Assembly: GCF_000004075.3 (NCBI RefSeq)
Contig: NC_026659.2
Location: forward strand, 31,849,683-31,913,682
Direction of reading: 5' to 3'
DNA: 64,000 nt
From: Cucumis sativus
Lineage: Eukaryota > Streptophyta > Magnoliopsida > Cucurbitales > Cucurbitaceae
Shown here: positions 38,280 through 51,425 of the stretch, piece after piece
How positions within the stretch are numbered: the stretch's first letter is position 1
Layout of the letters: the number at the start of each line of letters is the position of its first letter
Position numbers and translations under genes: made by a program
Notes under the pieces: model-generated
What the model saw: the letters and a program-made list of their open reading frames with translations, nothing else
Told to the model about the DNA's origin: nothing
The model's database searches: none

Positions 38280-40200
38280 GATGATTCAAAAGCTGCACGA
38301 CACAAAAAGATCTTTAGTGCATACACAAAGCATTAAAATAACGAGAACTACCAGTACTTGATCGTATCCACCAATGATAAGTAAGAAAATATGAGCAAAA
38401 ATTTGGTTAACAGTAGAATAGGTCTATTGGGAAAATGCGAATAAATACTGGTGATACGGACATTTCTACTTCAAGAATATATTCTCAAACGTGAAAGTAA
38501 GATGACAAAACTTCTATCTGCCAAACCCGTATTTAAGAAGAAAGATATGGGAAGTGGGAATTCAATAAAGTTGGGATCTAAACCATCCCAGAAGTCCTAC
38601 TTTAACCGGGAGTTTTCCCTTTGATTCACCAACATGAGTGTCTAATGAGGCAATCACGACACTTTTCTATAAAATTTTGTTGTTTCATTATCTAAAATTA
38701 AATCTATAGCATCCTTGACACCTGTATAGGCATAAAACACATCAAATGATACAATTTTTTTATAAAAAAAATTAAATACAAGGCAAGCATGGGCAGACGA
38801 CTATTCGAAGTCCATTACTAAATCTCAAAAATAACGAAGTGAACCTGGAAAGGCAATGGGTGAATCAAAAAGAAGAAATGACAGATTAATACATCCAACT
38901 GTTGAGAACCGAGCAAGAGAAACAAAATCGAGGAATAGTGTAAGCTCAGTAACGAGCGGGGGAGGCGCAGTTCTTTGCTTCTACCGCTATTCAATTGAGT
39001 TTCGATGAGTGCGACGAAGTGACGGGCTTCAAATGGGGGGGAACAGACATATGCAACAAATCAAAATGGCGGTACAACCACGTTCGAATTGAAACAGCCA
39101 AACACAAACCACGACCCTACTTACCACAAAAATAAGAATGATATTCGGCTATTTTATTGAACAAAGAATAAAATTAGAAAATCAAACGACTACTCCAATC
39201 TTTCATTGAGCAAGTCCTAATTTATTTTTTCGATTGAGAAGAAAGACAAAGATGGAGACTGAGAGAATACCGGTAACAACGCGAGAATATGAAATCAATG
39301 TAAAACCGCTATGAGGGAGGCTGCGGCGGCAACAGTGAACGGTAGGGAGATACCGGTGACTCTGAGCTGCTAAAACAGAGGAGGAGATGGTGTGAAGAAG
39401 GAGGTGGCGTGGAACACGGTGAATAGATTAGGGCTGCTGGGCTGCCGAGGTTTTTCTTTTCTCTTCAATTTCTTTTGGGAAATTAACGTAAACGGCAGAT
39501 TCCATCTAGATAGACATTAACATGCATTTGTTATTTAGGTTATAATAATGCATTTATTGTTGGGGCCATGACACCCCTCCATCTCATTCCTATTACTAAT
39601 TTTTATATTTTAATATTAATTTTAAAATGTTAGGTTAATATATTTTAATATTAATTTTAAAGTTAGAGTTTCTGTCCCCTTTCCGCAACTTCTTGATTAT
39701 GAGTTCCAAAATCAATTATTTTCTTTCTTTAAATATCAAATTTCTTCGTGAATTGTCATAAAATCAAAAATAGATTTTATTTTTTTTAAAATATCAAATT
39801 TCTTTCTAAATTTTAATGATTTTTTAAAAGAACTATAATGTGATTTTCTGAAAGGAGGAAAAAAACTCACGTGAGATAAAACTCTAACTTATTTTCTAAC
39901 CCGCATTTTTTATTTATTTTTTTTTTAAAATGCAACAAAGTTGGTGATCCAAACTTACATTTTCTCAACAATATTTCACGAAAAAAAATATTATTCTTTT
40001 TTTTGTATTCAAATTTTAAATTCACATATTTACATTTCAAAAAATCATGCGAAAATTGTAGGTTTTTATTTATTGGTACAAATGTAGTGAATGTTATTGA
40101 ACCATAGTAAAACTTCCAGATATTTTTTTAAACATTTTTCAATGTGTTTATTATATAGTGTTTGGTGTCCCATATATAAAATTTATGGATATGTCACTCA
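38280..40200. other. Upstream region of the UCH gene
   Basis: The stretch to about 39430 probably contains the 5' untranslated region and promoter of the minus-strand UCH gene. It includes a relatively GC-rich segment near 39290-39440. Beyond this it is AT-rich; 'ATATTTTAATATTAATTTTAAA' occurs twice near 39605-39662. Confidence 0.4.
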
Positions 40201-40224
40201 TTAGGGTGCATAATATAATAAATC

Positions 40225-40278
40225 ACAATATTATTGTGTGAGGTGCTGATTACAATATTATCATGTGAGGTGCTCATT
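40225..40278. repeat. 27-bp tandem duplication
   Basis: ACAATATTATTGTGTGAGGT (start of the unit) at 40225 is repeated at 40252 with three substitutions. Confidence 0.85.
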
Positions 40279-40785
40279 GTTTTAGTTGGAAGGTTTGTGT
40301 ATTGAGGACATATTATTATAATCTTAATTATAATCATATATAAATTAAAGACAATTTTACATAAATATAAGAAAAATGTTAAATATTTATGAATGTTATA
40401 ACGATTTAAGAAAAGTTTACGAAGTAATTTACTTTTTCATAAATTTCAAATTTGATTTTATTAGATTTCGATTATTGTGGGACGATTTTCTAGTTTTTTT
40501 TTTCATTGTGATTTATTTTTATACTTTTTATATTATTACTTCTCATTCTTCATTTTTTACTTATTGTTTGCAATTTCTTCATTTCCTCTCGCATCATTTA
40601 TTTCTTATTCATTTCTTATCTTATTTTTTTCTTTTTGGTACAATATCTAAATAATATTGGTACATGATTAAATGACCGTGTATCAATATTTAAACGATAA
40701 GTTGCATATCCCAAAGAGACATATATATACCATTATCATTAATAGATTGTTTAGCTTTGGTACAATATCATTTGGATTTGGTATA

Positions 40786-40848
40786 AGATCGTTTATACTA
40801 GATGCAAGATTGTTTATACTAGATACAAGATCGCTTAGACTAGGTAAA
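40786..40848. repeat. 21-bp minisatellite, 3 units
   Basis: Three head-to-tail units of the form AGATYGYTTAKACTAGRTRM (21 bp each) occur here. The frame through them encodes a 7-residue repeat but no plausible gene. Confidence 0.85.
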
Positions 40849-43800
40849 ATGGGACAATTTGAATAATTTTGTTTCAACAGAAATTCATAGTTAGCTCAAG
40901 ATTAAAATTAAGTTACTTAAGTCATCAATAATTAAAATAGTCAATTTTATACCGTCAACCATGTTGTAACTTAAAAGTTACTATTTTATGGTTCCAACCT
41001 TATGTAAACTCTTTACATAGGATGCCCCAACTTTCATGTCTCTACATAAATGATTCGGGAATACATTGTTTATACTGACTACAAAGCGGGTCACATTCAT
41101 AGTGTCCCCATAATAAAGCGTCTAACCTTATTCATATATTATAGACTGTTTGAGCTATATATTCGAACTTGATTCACGTTTATGTCTCTACATAAAGTTC
41201 AACTTACCAAGTAACCCGACAACTTCGACTACCCAACCCATTAGATAAAAATGACCTAAGTAACCATGTGAAAATAAGGTAGGTGTGTAAGAATGTGGGT
41301 TGAGTTGAAAAAATGTGGGTTGGATTGAAAAAATGACCCATTAGATAAAAATGTGGGTTGGGTTGAAAAAATTGAATGTTTTCGAATGGGAGGTTGAAAT
41401 TTTCGGTTTAATCCAACCCAAATTTATATATATATATATATTACTTTATTATTTAATTTTATTTAATAAAGTGAAGAACAAATTAAGTCAGCCGCACACT
41501 TTCCCTTTCCTCCTCAATTTCATGTTTTCTCTCTCCTCCACTTCGCCTCGCGCATGAGTCCATCTTCTTCTCGTTTCTTAGATATGAAATCTCAGTGACT
41601 TTCTTCCTTAATTTCTCGTTTTCTCTCTTTTCTCCTCTCCACCTCGTGCGTGTCATCCGTCTTCTTCTCAGTTCTCAGATTTGAAATCTCAATGACTCAG
41701 TTAGTCTTCACCATTTGTCTTCGTCGTCGGTCTCCTCCCTCTCCTCGTCGGTCTCCCTCTTCTCAGCCGCTAGTCTTCTCATCTTCGCCTTGAATTTAGA
41801 AACGAAAAATATATATATGGATTGGGTTGAGAATGTCTCCCAACCCAACCCGATTACACTCGTAAAATTATCCATATTTTACCGGTTGGGTTGGGTTGAA
41901 AACTTAATTCAAATTATTCGTGTCAACCTAAAAATATGAATTGGGTCGAGAATGTCTCCCAATCCGCCCCTAAAATTAGGTGACCAACCATATTTGAAAA
42001 ATATTTTTTGTTAACAATCTTCAGATGTGGTCTGGTATCGTGTTGTGGGTAATTGCTAAATTTTATCAAGAGTCTTTAACTAAGATCCTAAAATGGTATA
42101 CTATATTACAAGATTGAACCAAATTTCTTAAATTTTTTAGAGATATCATAAGTTGACTAATATTTTACACAAATATAGGGTTCAAATGACCAATTTGCTC
42201 ATCTTTATTATTAATAATATATTAAAAAATAGAAAAAGAAAAACGAAAAGTGAACCATGATTAAGATTTGCATTTATTAGATATCCTATGTAAGTATGAT
42301 AAGTGTTTAATTCTATTATGATAATATTATAATAAAAATTATCCCTTAATTATTTTTCTTTTGATGATTTTATTCAAAAAATTATTCCCTCTCTCACTTT
42401 CCAATTTCTCTCTCCGTCCATTCTTTATTTCGTTTTGCATTGAGTTTCATATATTCCACATAACTATATAGTGTATATATTTTATGAATGAAAAGTTTTT
42501 ATATCAATTTATTTATGTATTTTATTTAAATATTCATATCTTACGTAGTAAATAATATGTTATGTTTGAAACAATAGTGATTATGTATGAAAGTTACTTA
42601 TGTTTATAAAACATGAATGAGAAAAATTATGATGAGTATATGTAATATATGTCATTAAAACATTAGTTGTTCTCTAGTATATGTAATGTTGAAAAAAACT
42701 GAATATGTTTGCGATGTAGGAACTTTGATGAAAGAATTGAAGATCTAGGAAATTGTATTAAAAAGTGGTTGAGTGAAAAATTGGTTTATGAATAATATAT
42801 ATGAAATAATACATTGTATATTTTATGAATGAAAGATTATGATATCAACTTGTTAAATTGGTTTATGAATAGTATATATAAAATATATGTATTATGCAGT
42901 AGTATATATGTAATAATTAAAAAAAATAATGATCCATTACATAATATGTGTATGCAGTAGTATATAAATTCAGTAAGAAAAAAAAATACATAACTAAAAA
43001 AGAAGTTGTGGATGTATTATTGAATATATGCATTAGAATATATGAAATAAAACACAAAACATAAATGTATTATTTAATAGCTGTGAAAAAAAATACAGAT
43101 ATATAATCTGTGTATGGAGTGGTATATCGAACATGATAGAAAGATGAACTGAAAAATATAAAATTAAAAATAGGGAGAAACATGACCGAAATATATCTAG
43201 TCATTGCTGAAAGAAAAGATAAAAAAAATTGAAGGATGAAGTTGTTGTCGATAGAAAGCAGTGAGATTATTAACATGGTGTGAATAAATGATATAGGGTT
43301 ATCCTTAATTATTAAATTATTTTATATTAAAAAAAGTTTTGTTTTATACTTAATTAAAAAACTATTTTAAATTTATTTTAGACATTAATTAAATGCATAA
43401 ATAAAAAAATTATCATTTCATAATAAATGACATGTAATGTAAATAAAAAAATAATTTAAATTTAATTTTAAAAACACATATAATTACCCAAAAAAATATA
43501 CGAAATCTTTTTTAAATTTAATTTTAAAAATCCTATCGACGAAAATAAATTTTAATTTAAAATATTTGTAGAATTTCATTCAATTTAGGTTTTGTCTAAA
43601 TCTTTATTTTATCAATAAGACCACATTATCAATGTTATTTGCCCAATCACGTTGATAAAAAAAAAGTCCATTTTTTTACTTGATACATTAAAAAAAAATC
43701 CAACATTATGGAAAATTGTTTTTATAACAATAAAATATTAAAAAAATCCATTATGTTTACAGTTAAGCAAACAAAGCAATCTACCTTACGATTGAGGTCT

Positions 43801-44133
43801 ATTACATTTGATTCATCCATAAAACCTATTAAGTTTTCCCATTTTCACTTGCAATAGTTTCTTTTACATCATAAGCATTATCCTAATGAAAATGGAACAT
43901 AATTGACTCTTGCTGTGTGAGTAACTTTGAAATATTTGCAGTTTTGATCACTTGGTCGTTCACATTCGGTAATTCGCATCATCACGTGGGTCCAATCTTC
44001 TGCGACATGGACCACTCCACATTAGAAAACTGATAATTGAAACGTGTAAGTGCAAATTCAAAAGAAAATGAACAGGATCAAATATGCTATTTCAAGACTA
44101 GCAATTCTATAAACGTTACAGAACAAATGCCCC
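40849..44133. other. AT-rich intergenic region
   Basis: Very AT-rich, with many TATAT runs and 'ATGAATAGTATATA'-like degenerate motifs between 42.4 and 43.1 kb. No gene was recognised. A repeat with GGTTGGGTTG motifs is listed separately. Confidence 0.5.
41280..41975. repeat. Repeat with inverted GGTTGGGTTG / CAACCCAACC motifs
   Basis: The left side carries repeated GTGGGTTGGGTTGAAAAAAT motifs. The right side carries CAACCCAACCCG and GGTTGGGTTGGGTTGAAAAC in both orientations. Such motifs mark a common dispersed plant repeat that can fold back. No target-site duplication or terminal repeat could be fixed, so the boundaries are approximate. It is not telomeric (TTTAGGG)n. Confidence 0.45.
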
Positions 44134-47059
44134 TTAATTCTTCACTTTCTCAAAGAATCTTGAAAGTGGCACAGGACCATCAGTCTCTTCTTCATTGTCA
44201 CTGGAAGAGTGCTTGGTTCTCGACCTATGCTTCTTCTCCCTCTTAGATCTCTTTGATTTAGACTTGGATCTTCTAGATTCTCTTTCTTCTTCGTCGCTGC
44301 TGGATGAATCAGAGGATGAACTTGAGGAGCTACACTCGGACAATTTCCTCTTGGAATGCTATGGCAGCAAAAGTAAAAAGGACGGTATTTTTACATAATC
44401 TAATAATCAAGAGATTCATAGTTACTGACAAAAAGGAAGCAAGATGGTTAACAAGATAAAATTGAGAATAAATAATCATGGTTGATTAGACTTTGCAGAA
44501 TTTTTAATTACTTAAAGCATGATATACAAGACTTATGTTTGAGAGTTCAATTTAGTTCTGATAACTCTTTTATATGAATGTAACTATGGAGATAAAATGG
44601 AAGCAATCGGTTTACAAGAATTTATTGACTTGAAAATCACCAAAATTTTACCAGATTAAATTAACCTAAACACCTAAATACGCTGGTGGGATGTTTCAAG
44701 ATTTCATAGTGCTCATTCTACCAAAATGACCAAAGTAACTTGAGTAGCATCAAGTTTAACAACACTTATCAACTCATAGGAGCAAGCATTATCAAAAAGC
44801 AGTATAGCTGAATCGGGTAGTAAGAGTTTAACAATGTCAGCACCTTTCTCTTTTTTTTGCTCCGCTTCTTTAATTCTCTGTTCTTCCTATCTGTAATGCT
44901 GACCGCTTTAGAAAATCTCATTTATCTAATTAATATCAAAATGCATCAAACGTACCCTTTTCATGACCAATCTTGCTACTGGAACGATTTCTTCCATGAG
45001 CAAGTTTTCGTGCACGCTCAGCATCCAATTGTGCTCTATATTCTTTCATCATTCTATCTGTATCTGCTTCCAGCTCCCCCCTTTTCAACTCATCTTCCTG
45101 TAGCACCAAAAAATGCAGGTAAATTTAATAAACATGGCAACATAAAAGTCACCAAGATATTGGACTAGGGCAAATCTGGATAAATATAGACACCGAAAGA
45201 GAAATTGTGATAGAATTAGTAAGAGCTGTGATATAGTTTTAGGGGAACTTGAGTCCCTTGTCTCTCCTTACAAGACGGTGATTACAAATTAGAAGATAAG
45301 CATGTGTTTACCCCTGTATTCCCCTAGTATTTACTACCCAACCCTTCATATTCTTACTTGTGACCAAGGGCATTAACTTTCCACACTTCCCCACTCTTAA
45401 TTACACAATTTCCCATCTCTTGATCCCCACACTTTTCTCTTTTCCCGGTTCTAGATTACTTCCCTTTTTCTTTCTAGTGTAAACTTTCATCATAGGGGGG
45501 TCTATCAAACTGTCTGTCTCAATCTAACAATAAGAGATTGTGTCAGATAATAAATAATGATGGGCAATTTTATTGTTGTTAAGAATAAGAATATGCTGCT
45601 GACAAATTGAGAAAACAAGGACACCAATATGATATCGTCATGGATAGTACTACACTTGGGTAAAGCATTTGCAAGGATTAACGAAGTTGAAACAACCAAA
45701 TTTAGATGCTAATGGACGAGGAAACAATTGGAAAATCTAGTCCACAGAGACTTACCTTTTGCTTCCTTTTATACTCCTCCCAGGTAATCGTGTGAGAAGT
45801 ATTAAGGCTGGCCAAACGAGCAGCATGCCACGCTGGTGAATGAAATGAACCATCCACCTGAGATAGTCCTCATCAATAACAATAAAGGAGAAGATAATAT
45901 CCCTATTATACTGATAAATAATTAACATAAGAATCTCAACTTATACACAAAAAAAAAAACTGTATATATAAATAAAAGATCTTACTTCATCAATAACAGG
46001 CCTATCATCAACCAATTATCCAGGGCTAACTTGGATTTTGTTCTCCAACAGATTAGTCATCAAAATGCGAATCCGAGCAGTGACAGAGTCAGACTACTTT
46101 ATTGATCATTCATAAAGGGAAAATAACTATTTGTTCTTATTTTTATGCAGGGTTACTATGCTATTTCTAAACAACACTAGCCTAACTTAAGTCAACATAT
46201 ATCGTTTCCCCAAAAGAAACATCTTCTCATTCCTTTAGGAGTTCCAATATAAGAGTAGTCACTAAATGTTCAATAAAACTAAAGCCAGATAAAAGTATGA
46301 ACTTAAAATGAGTATTATAATAATAAACAAGTGATTGATGAAAAACAATCCTTCCAGTTAAAATGTCAAACTTTACAGTCATCAATATCTTTATTTAAAA
46401 TGAGAATCGAGAAACAGAAGCCATCCATAACTAAACAAGGAATCCATACAGGAGCCATTTGTTTATTTTGAGAAAGTGATGGCAGGATAAATGTCATAGA
46501 GGATGGAAAAAGAAACCCAATACTAATTTAGAAGATTAAGGGTCCATTTGAAAAACGCTTTTAGAAAAATTCATTTTTATTTGAACTCTTCTGATAAGAA
46601 CTTCTCAAAATACACTTCAAAATGATTTTGAGTGGTTCACAAACACTCCAAATTTTATACTCCAAACTTAAAATGAGTATTATAGAGCATATGTTCTGTA
46701 CCACCTAGGAAAAAAACGCTACTGATATAAATCATAATTGTTTTATTTTCCTCAAGAAGGATGTCAATGTTTTCTTTTTAACAGTTAACATTGTATAAAG
46801 TCAAACAATCAAAGTCAATTTGTACCATGAATCTATAAACTTCCCTAGCATGAAAATATGAGCATATTGATCAGTACAAAAATTGAACATCACAATAGGG
46901 ACATTTTCACTTATGAATATCTCAATAGAAAGTGAATACTCAGGCTTAGTAGCGTGAAAAGGTACAAACCATTCCATCTTCAATCTCAGCTGGCCCAGTA
47001 GAGCTTGAGGATCCCAGTCTGGCTTTCTGCATCGCTTTGTATGCTTGATTCTTACCCAT
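44134..47059 (-). CDS. Conserved Ser/Lys/Arg-rich small nuclear-type protein of unknown function (5 exons, 201 aa)
   Basis: Exons on the minus strand are 46970-47059, 45756-45857, 44956-45097, 44844-44890 and 44134-44358; all borders are GT-AG and the frame is continuous. The protein starts MGKNQAYKAMQKARLG. A conserved-looking core follows (DGSFHSPAWHAARLASL, HTITWEEYKRKQKED), then a charged helix (MMKEYRAQLDAERARKLAHG) and a lysine-rich linker. The C-terminal half is a Ser/Asp/Glu run, then RS/KS-rich (RRSKSKSKRSKREKKHRSR), closing with DGPVPLSRFFEKVKN. The RS-like composition and basic clusters suggest a nuclear protein linked to RNA processing. This is inferred from composition only; I recognise it as a plant-conserved type but cannot name the family. 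Intron 1 is about 1.1 kb. Confidence 0.82.
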
Positions 47060-47288
47060 TTCGAAATATGCCCAGGCAAGAAATCTGAGGAAAAATGATC
47101 GGAAAAAATCCACAACATATAAATAACAAAGACTGAAATAGACTCCAAATAAAATACACACTTAAAGGTAGGAAAAACAAACAAGTAGGAGAAGGTTATT
47201 TTGTATTGTAACTAATAGAGATATCAATGCTTCATTTTCAACATTGAACAGGATAGTGATAGAAATCACAGCAAAAGAGAAGGTAATG

Positions 47289-47583
47289 TGTTGTTAGGAT
47301 ACATCCTAACAAAAAGGAGATCTGAATTTATTATAACGTAACTATAAGAAAATACAAGATAAATCCAAGTATAATGCAATGGGAACCTCTCTCTTGAGTA
47401 CTCTCACCCAAGTCCTAGATCACTCCACACAATCCCCTTCCTCTCACTTACCCTCCCTCTATTTATAAAAGTTGTAACCACACTAGTACCACACTTACAC
47501 AATAACTACTAGTAACTTCCTATCTATCCAATTTATCCTTATACCCCTTAACCGACATCATACTAAATATGTAGTACCTAGCA
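47289..47583 (-). repeat. Left LTR (3' LTR) of the TRIM-like element
   Basis: Shares long blocks with 48319-48624, for example 'ACTCTCACCCAAG.CCTAGAT' and 'TAGTAACTTCCTATCTATCC'. TGTTAGG opens about 3 bases after the TAATG flank, so the exact terminus is uncertain by 3 bp. Confidence 0.85.
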
Positions 47584-48318
47584 TTACCCCACCCTTCAAA
47601 GACACCTCGTCCTTTACACGACATTGGCACCATTTCATGACATTTCACGTGGGCAGCCACTTCTTCTCCCACTTCTTCACCTTTTCTGTACAGCCGTTGA
47701 AACCATGCTGTCCACGAGATTTTATGTTCGACCATGTTTGTTTTCGCAGTTTTCCCTTCCTCTTGTTTTGACATATCTTTGCTAGTATTAGGTACTTTTT
47801 ATAACTTTCTTCCTCCACCCGCGCTTGGTTTTCTTTTTCATCGTGTGAACATGGTCGTCTCTTCGTCCATCCAATTTCAATAAGATCTCAATCTCTCAAC
47901 TACCTTTCCTCTTCTTTGCAGATATTTTTTTCTCTTTTCCTCAAGTCTTCACCGACTTCTCCTTGCTTTCTTTTGTTTTGTTCTGATCTGTCTCTATTTT
48001 CCACACTTCTTTGACCAACATTGGAGTTTCTCCTAATTCTTCGTCATCCTTCTTTACTTCGCTCGACTCGTCCACTAACAATGATCCAAACGCGTGATGA
48101 CCAATCAGTAAATGTCTAATTTCATTTGTTGTGAAGTGCTGTTCCTCCATTTGAATGCTCAATTACTCAACGCTCCTAGCCAAGGATCTCAACTTCTCCT
48201 CAATCGCTAGCACATTCATACAATTCCAGCACGTTCTTGACCAATCACATTTAGCCGTTTTTTCATCCCTTTTTGCACCATTTTTCCAATTCTCACACAG
48301 GTTGTTGCTCTGATACAA

Positions 48319-48624
48319 ATTTGTTAGGAAACCTCCCAACAAGAACAAGATCTGAACTTATTATAATGTAACTATAAGAGAATACAAGATAGACCCAAGT
48401 ACAAGGCACTTGGAACCTCCCTCTTGAATACTCTCACCCAAGCCCTAGATCACTCCACATAATCCCCTTCTCTCACTTACCCTCCTTCTATTTATAACAA
48501 GTTGTAACCACCCAAGTAACCACACTTACACAATAACAACTAATAACCACTAGTAACTTCCTATCTATCCAATTTATCCTCGTACCCCTTAACTGATATC
48601 ATACTAAATGTCTAGTACCTAACA
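48319..48624 (-). repeat. Right LTR (5' LTR) of the TRIM-like element
   Basis: Ends CCTAACA directly before the flanking TAATG. On its left is the primer-binding-site complement at 48307-48320. Confidence 0.85.
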
Positions 48625-48649
48625 TAATGCTCTCTCCTCACTCCTCCCT

Positions 48650-50142
48650 TCTTTCCTTCTTCCTCAACCCTTTTAGCCTTGCCCTCCGTTTAGCTCCCCA
48701 AGATGGTTAAGAAAAGGTTGCGACGTGGTTATGTAGAAACCTTCTCCTTCTACCAGATTGAGTACGGGTAATTTGAAAGTTGTGTTTGAAAGAGGAAAAT
48801 GGAAATTATATAAGGATTAGTACCAACAACCTTCCTTTGCAAAAAAGATCAGTTTTTGAAGCCATTAGCAAGCAACTAGGGGGTTTGATGAGTATTCCTT
48901 CACAAACTTTTAAAGGGTTAGATTGCTCATTAGCCTTGATAAACGTGGAACATAATATATGTGGTTTTATTCCAAAATGGTTATACAAGATCATAAAATT
49001 GGTGATTTTTCTATAAAATTTGGAAATATTGATTTAGTGCAAGTCCCCAGAAAGTCATCTCTATAAATGATGACCTGCTATCCAGAAGAAAGAATCATCA
49101 ACTAATTGGAACTTGATAGTTATAGAAAACTCACCCATTGTAGAGTCGGCCACTGTCATAGACGTTTCATACCACAGAAGGCAATACCACGAAGCAAGAG
49201 CTCAAAATAGCTTTTACAAATTGCACGATCCACCCACCTACACTTATTTCTTGAAGAATAACAATATGAGGTTGACATTTGATTAAGGCATCTTTTACCA
49301 AGAGCTCCTCATTGGCAGCACCCAAATTTCTATCATTCTAAGAGACGATCTTCATAAAATACGAGAAATGCACTCTGAAGTCTCAAATCCGCTGCCTTTG
49401 TCAAAATTCATAGAGGTAAATAGGTTACAAAGTTCTCTATAGACTTGGTTTGATATATTCTCTTGAACAACAAGCTCTTGGGCTTTCGAGGGCATCACCA
49501 TAAGCTGAAGATTGTCCTAGTGATTGCTTATGCATTTAACCATCATGCCAGTAGCTAAGAGTTGTTGAATAAGTTCTAAATCACCTTCTTCCAGCTCTCT
49601 AATTAAAAAGTCAAAACTCAATATGCTTCATTTCAAGGTCCTCTATCTCAAACTTATTCTTCCTATTTTTGCCAAAGGCTTTTCATTTTTATGACAGTAA
49701 TATTTGGAGAGTTCTTTGGAGGGAATGCCTCGTCAAGAATCAAGATCAACTGGAGAGGGAACAACAATAAGTTGAATAGTGGACTCACAAGTGACTTTTT
49801 GCTTACCTTTATGTTGCACAGAAGGACAAAGAACAATCTCTTTGCCCAAGGAGTAAAATTTGTTCTCATTCCTCAAAAGATTATCTAAAACTGTGAGTTT
49901 ACTTTGTCTTAGAGCAAGGGCTTTTGACTTCAAGGCAATATCCCGGGGATTCTTGCATTCATAGAGGAAATCAACAGCAACTTGGAAAGAGAAGCTTTCG
50001 GATGGATTTCGACACAAACCTTTCAAAGAAGTGATCTAATACCACCTCACCATTCATCCTCAACAACAAAACCTAAGTTGAGATGAAACCCCCAAAATTC
50101 CCAACCACGTTAATGGAAGCTTCAAGAAAATTAGAAAGGTTG
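48650..50142 (-). mobile_element. LINE copy E: ORF1 end and start of ORF2 endonuclease (degenerate)
   Basis: The minus strand from 49355 reads MKIVS, then a stop, then NDRNLGAANEELLVKDALI and KCQPHIVILQE. This is the start of an L1 endonuclease (usual opening MKI.SWN.RGLG), with the Trp codon turned to TAG at codon 6. To the right, 49733-50026 and neighbours look like ORF1 remains. The element ends without a reverse transcriptase on the left, so it is 3'-truncated or rearranged. Confidence 0.65.
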
Positions 50143-51425
50143 GTTTTTTTTTGTTTAGAACCTCTTTCATTGACAAAATGAGAAAAAATGAAAGAATACA
50201 TGGACATACAAAGAGAAGGGGAATCTCACCCAGTGTTTTTAAAGGTTCAAGGCGCACTAAGGCGCAATAGTCCTCTGGAGCCTAGTCGCAAGGCGCGGGC
50301 TTTTTTTCAGAAGGCGCACTATACATAAAAAGAAAATATATATATACACACACATATGTTGAGTGGAGCAACAATGTATAAAATATAAGTATATAACCAA
50401 GGTGGAATTGAAACTTAACTCTAATTTATAAAAATTATAAAATTAGTTTTCTACCCAAAAAACAAAACACAACAGAAAACTACTCTTTGAAATGTATAAA
50501 ATATTCTTTGAAGCAGAAGCAGAAAGGGAACGGAAGAGGTAGATGAAGACATGCATTGAAGAAAAGCCGCGCAGGAGAAGAAGAGTCGTTTCTTAACTTT
50601 CATGTAATAGGTTTAAAAAACCTATATAATAATTTTTTAATTAAAACCTAGCCCATTAGTTATAAAAAAGCCCACGCTTAATGCGACTTGAGCCTAGGCA
50701 CGCCTCAAGGAAGGCGCGCGCCTAAACCGAGCTTTAGTGAAAACGCCTCGCTTCTTCACAAATAAGCCCCATCTGCACGACTTGAGCCTAGGCATGCACC
50801 TTAGTGAGCCTTTTAAAACACTGATCCCACCACAAGAAAGTTCTCCAACTATACAAAATCAAGTCCAACAGAGAATCACAAAAAACCTTCAAAATCAAAG
50901 CCCAATAAGAAACAGGAAAATGAACAAAAGACCAAATTTCTTTGGCATCTATCTGCCCCTTAAAAACCCTGATGTTCCTCTCACCCCCTAAATCCCAAAC
51001 AATAGTGCAAACACTAGCAAGCTAGAGAAAACAGCATTTCTTCCCAAATGGTGGATTGAGGAGGAATTCATCAATCATATTTCTAACTCTGTGACGAGCA
51101 CACATCCTGATCCAACCAAACAGCCAAATAAAGAGTCCCAAACAAAGCTCGCAAAATCACAGTGCCAAATAATATGGTCCAGGTTTTTCCTTTACCTACC
51201 CGCACAAGATGCAACAAATAGGCTCTACGAACAAAGGCAACTTCCAAACAAGCCTATGCAACGTATTAATGCGACCATAGAGAACCTTCCAAGGGAAGAA
51301 TCTCACCTTTCTAAGAATCTTAACCCTCCACATCAACGAAAAGGCAGACTTGTTGGTAATAGAGGAATCATCCAAACATTGGAAAAAAGACACACAAGTA
51401 CCCTTCCAAAGGATTAGGGCTCGAA
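50143..51425 (-). mobile_element. LINE copy C, 3' end, interrupted by a hAT-type element
   Basis: The T-run at about 50143-50152 followed by 'CTTTCATTGACAAAATG' is the tail of a minus-strand LINE. Translation at 51196-51420 gives SLMWRVKILRKVRFFPWKVL, YGRINTLHRLVWKLPLFVEP and ICCILCG, the zf-RVT region at the end of ORF2. The element is split at 50231-50823 by the insertion listed next. Confidence 0.7.
50231..50823. mobile_element. Non-autonomous hAT-type transposon, 593 bp
   Basis: Terminal inverted repeats read CAGTGTTTTTAAAGG at the left and CCTTTTAAAACACTG at the right. The 8-bp flanks ATCTCACC (50223-50230) and ATCCCACC (50824-50831) differ at one base; 8-bp target duplications are the hAT hallmark. 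The subterminal parts carry many copies of AAGGCGC / GCGCCT and GAGCCTAGGC. There is no transposase frame. It is inserted in LINE copy C, so it is younger than that LINE. Confidence 0.88.

Larger units (their letters stand above)
47289..48624 (-). mobile_element. Short non-autonomous LTR retrotransposon (TRIM-like), 1.34 kb
   Basis: Two similar direct repeats, about 47289-47583 and 48319-48624, begin TGTTAGG and end CCTAGCA or CCTAACA. Next to the right LTR the minus strand reads TTTGTATCAGAGC, a near match to the primer site for initiator Met-tRNA (TGGTATCAGAGC). Next to the left LTR it reads the purine-rich GAAGGGTGGGGTAA, the polypurine tract. The element is therefore on the minus strand. 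TAATG flanks both sides (47284-47288 and 48625-48629). The internal part, about 735 bp, has only small frames (47941-48162, 48163-48348) that may be a gag relic, and no pol. The LTRs differ at many positions, so it is not recent. Confidence 0.87.

Noticed and set aside
41280..41975. GGTTGGGTTGGG motifs as interstitial telomere repeats
   Set aside because: The plant telomere unit is TTTAGGG; these motifs differ and are arranged as inverted clusters of a dispersed repeat.
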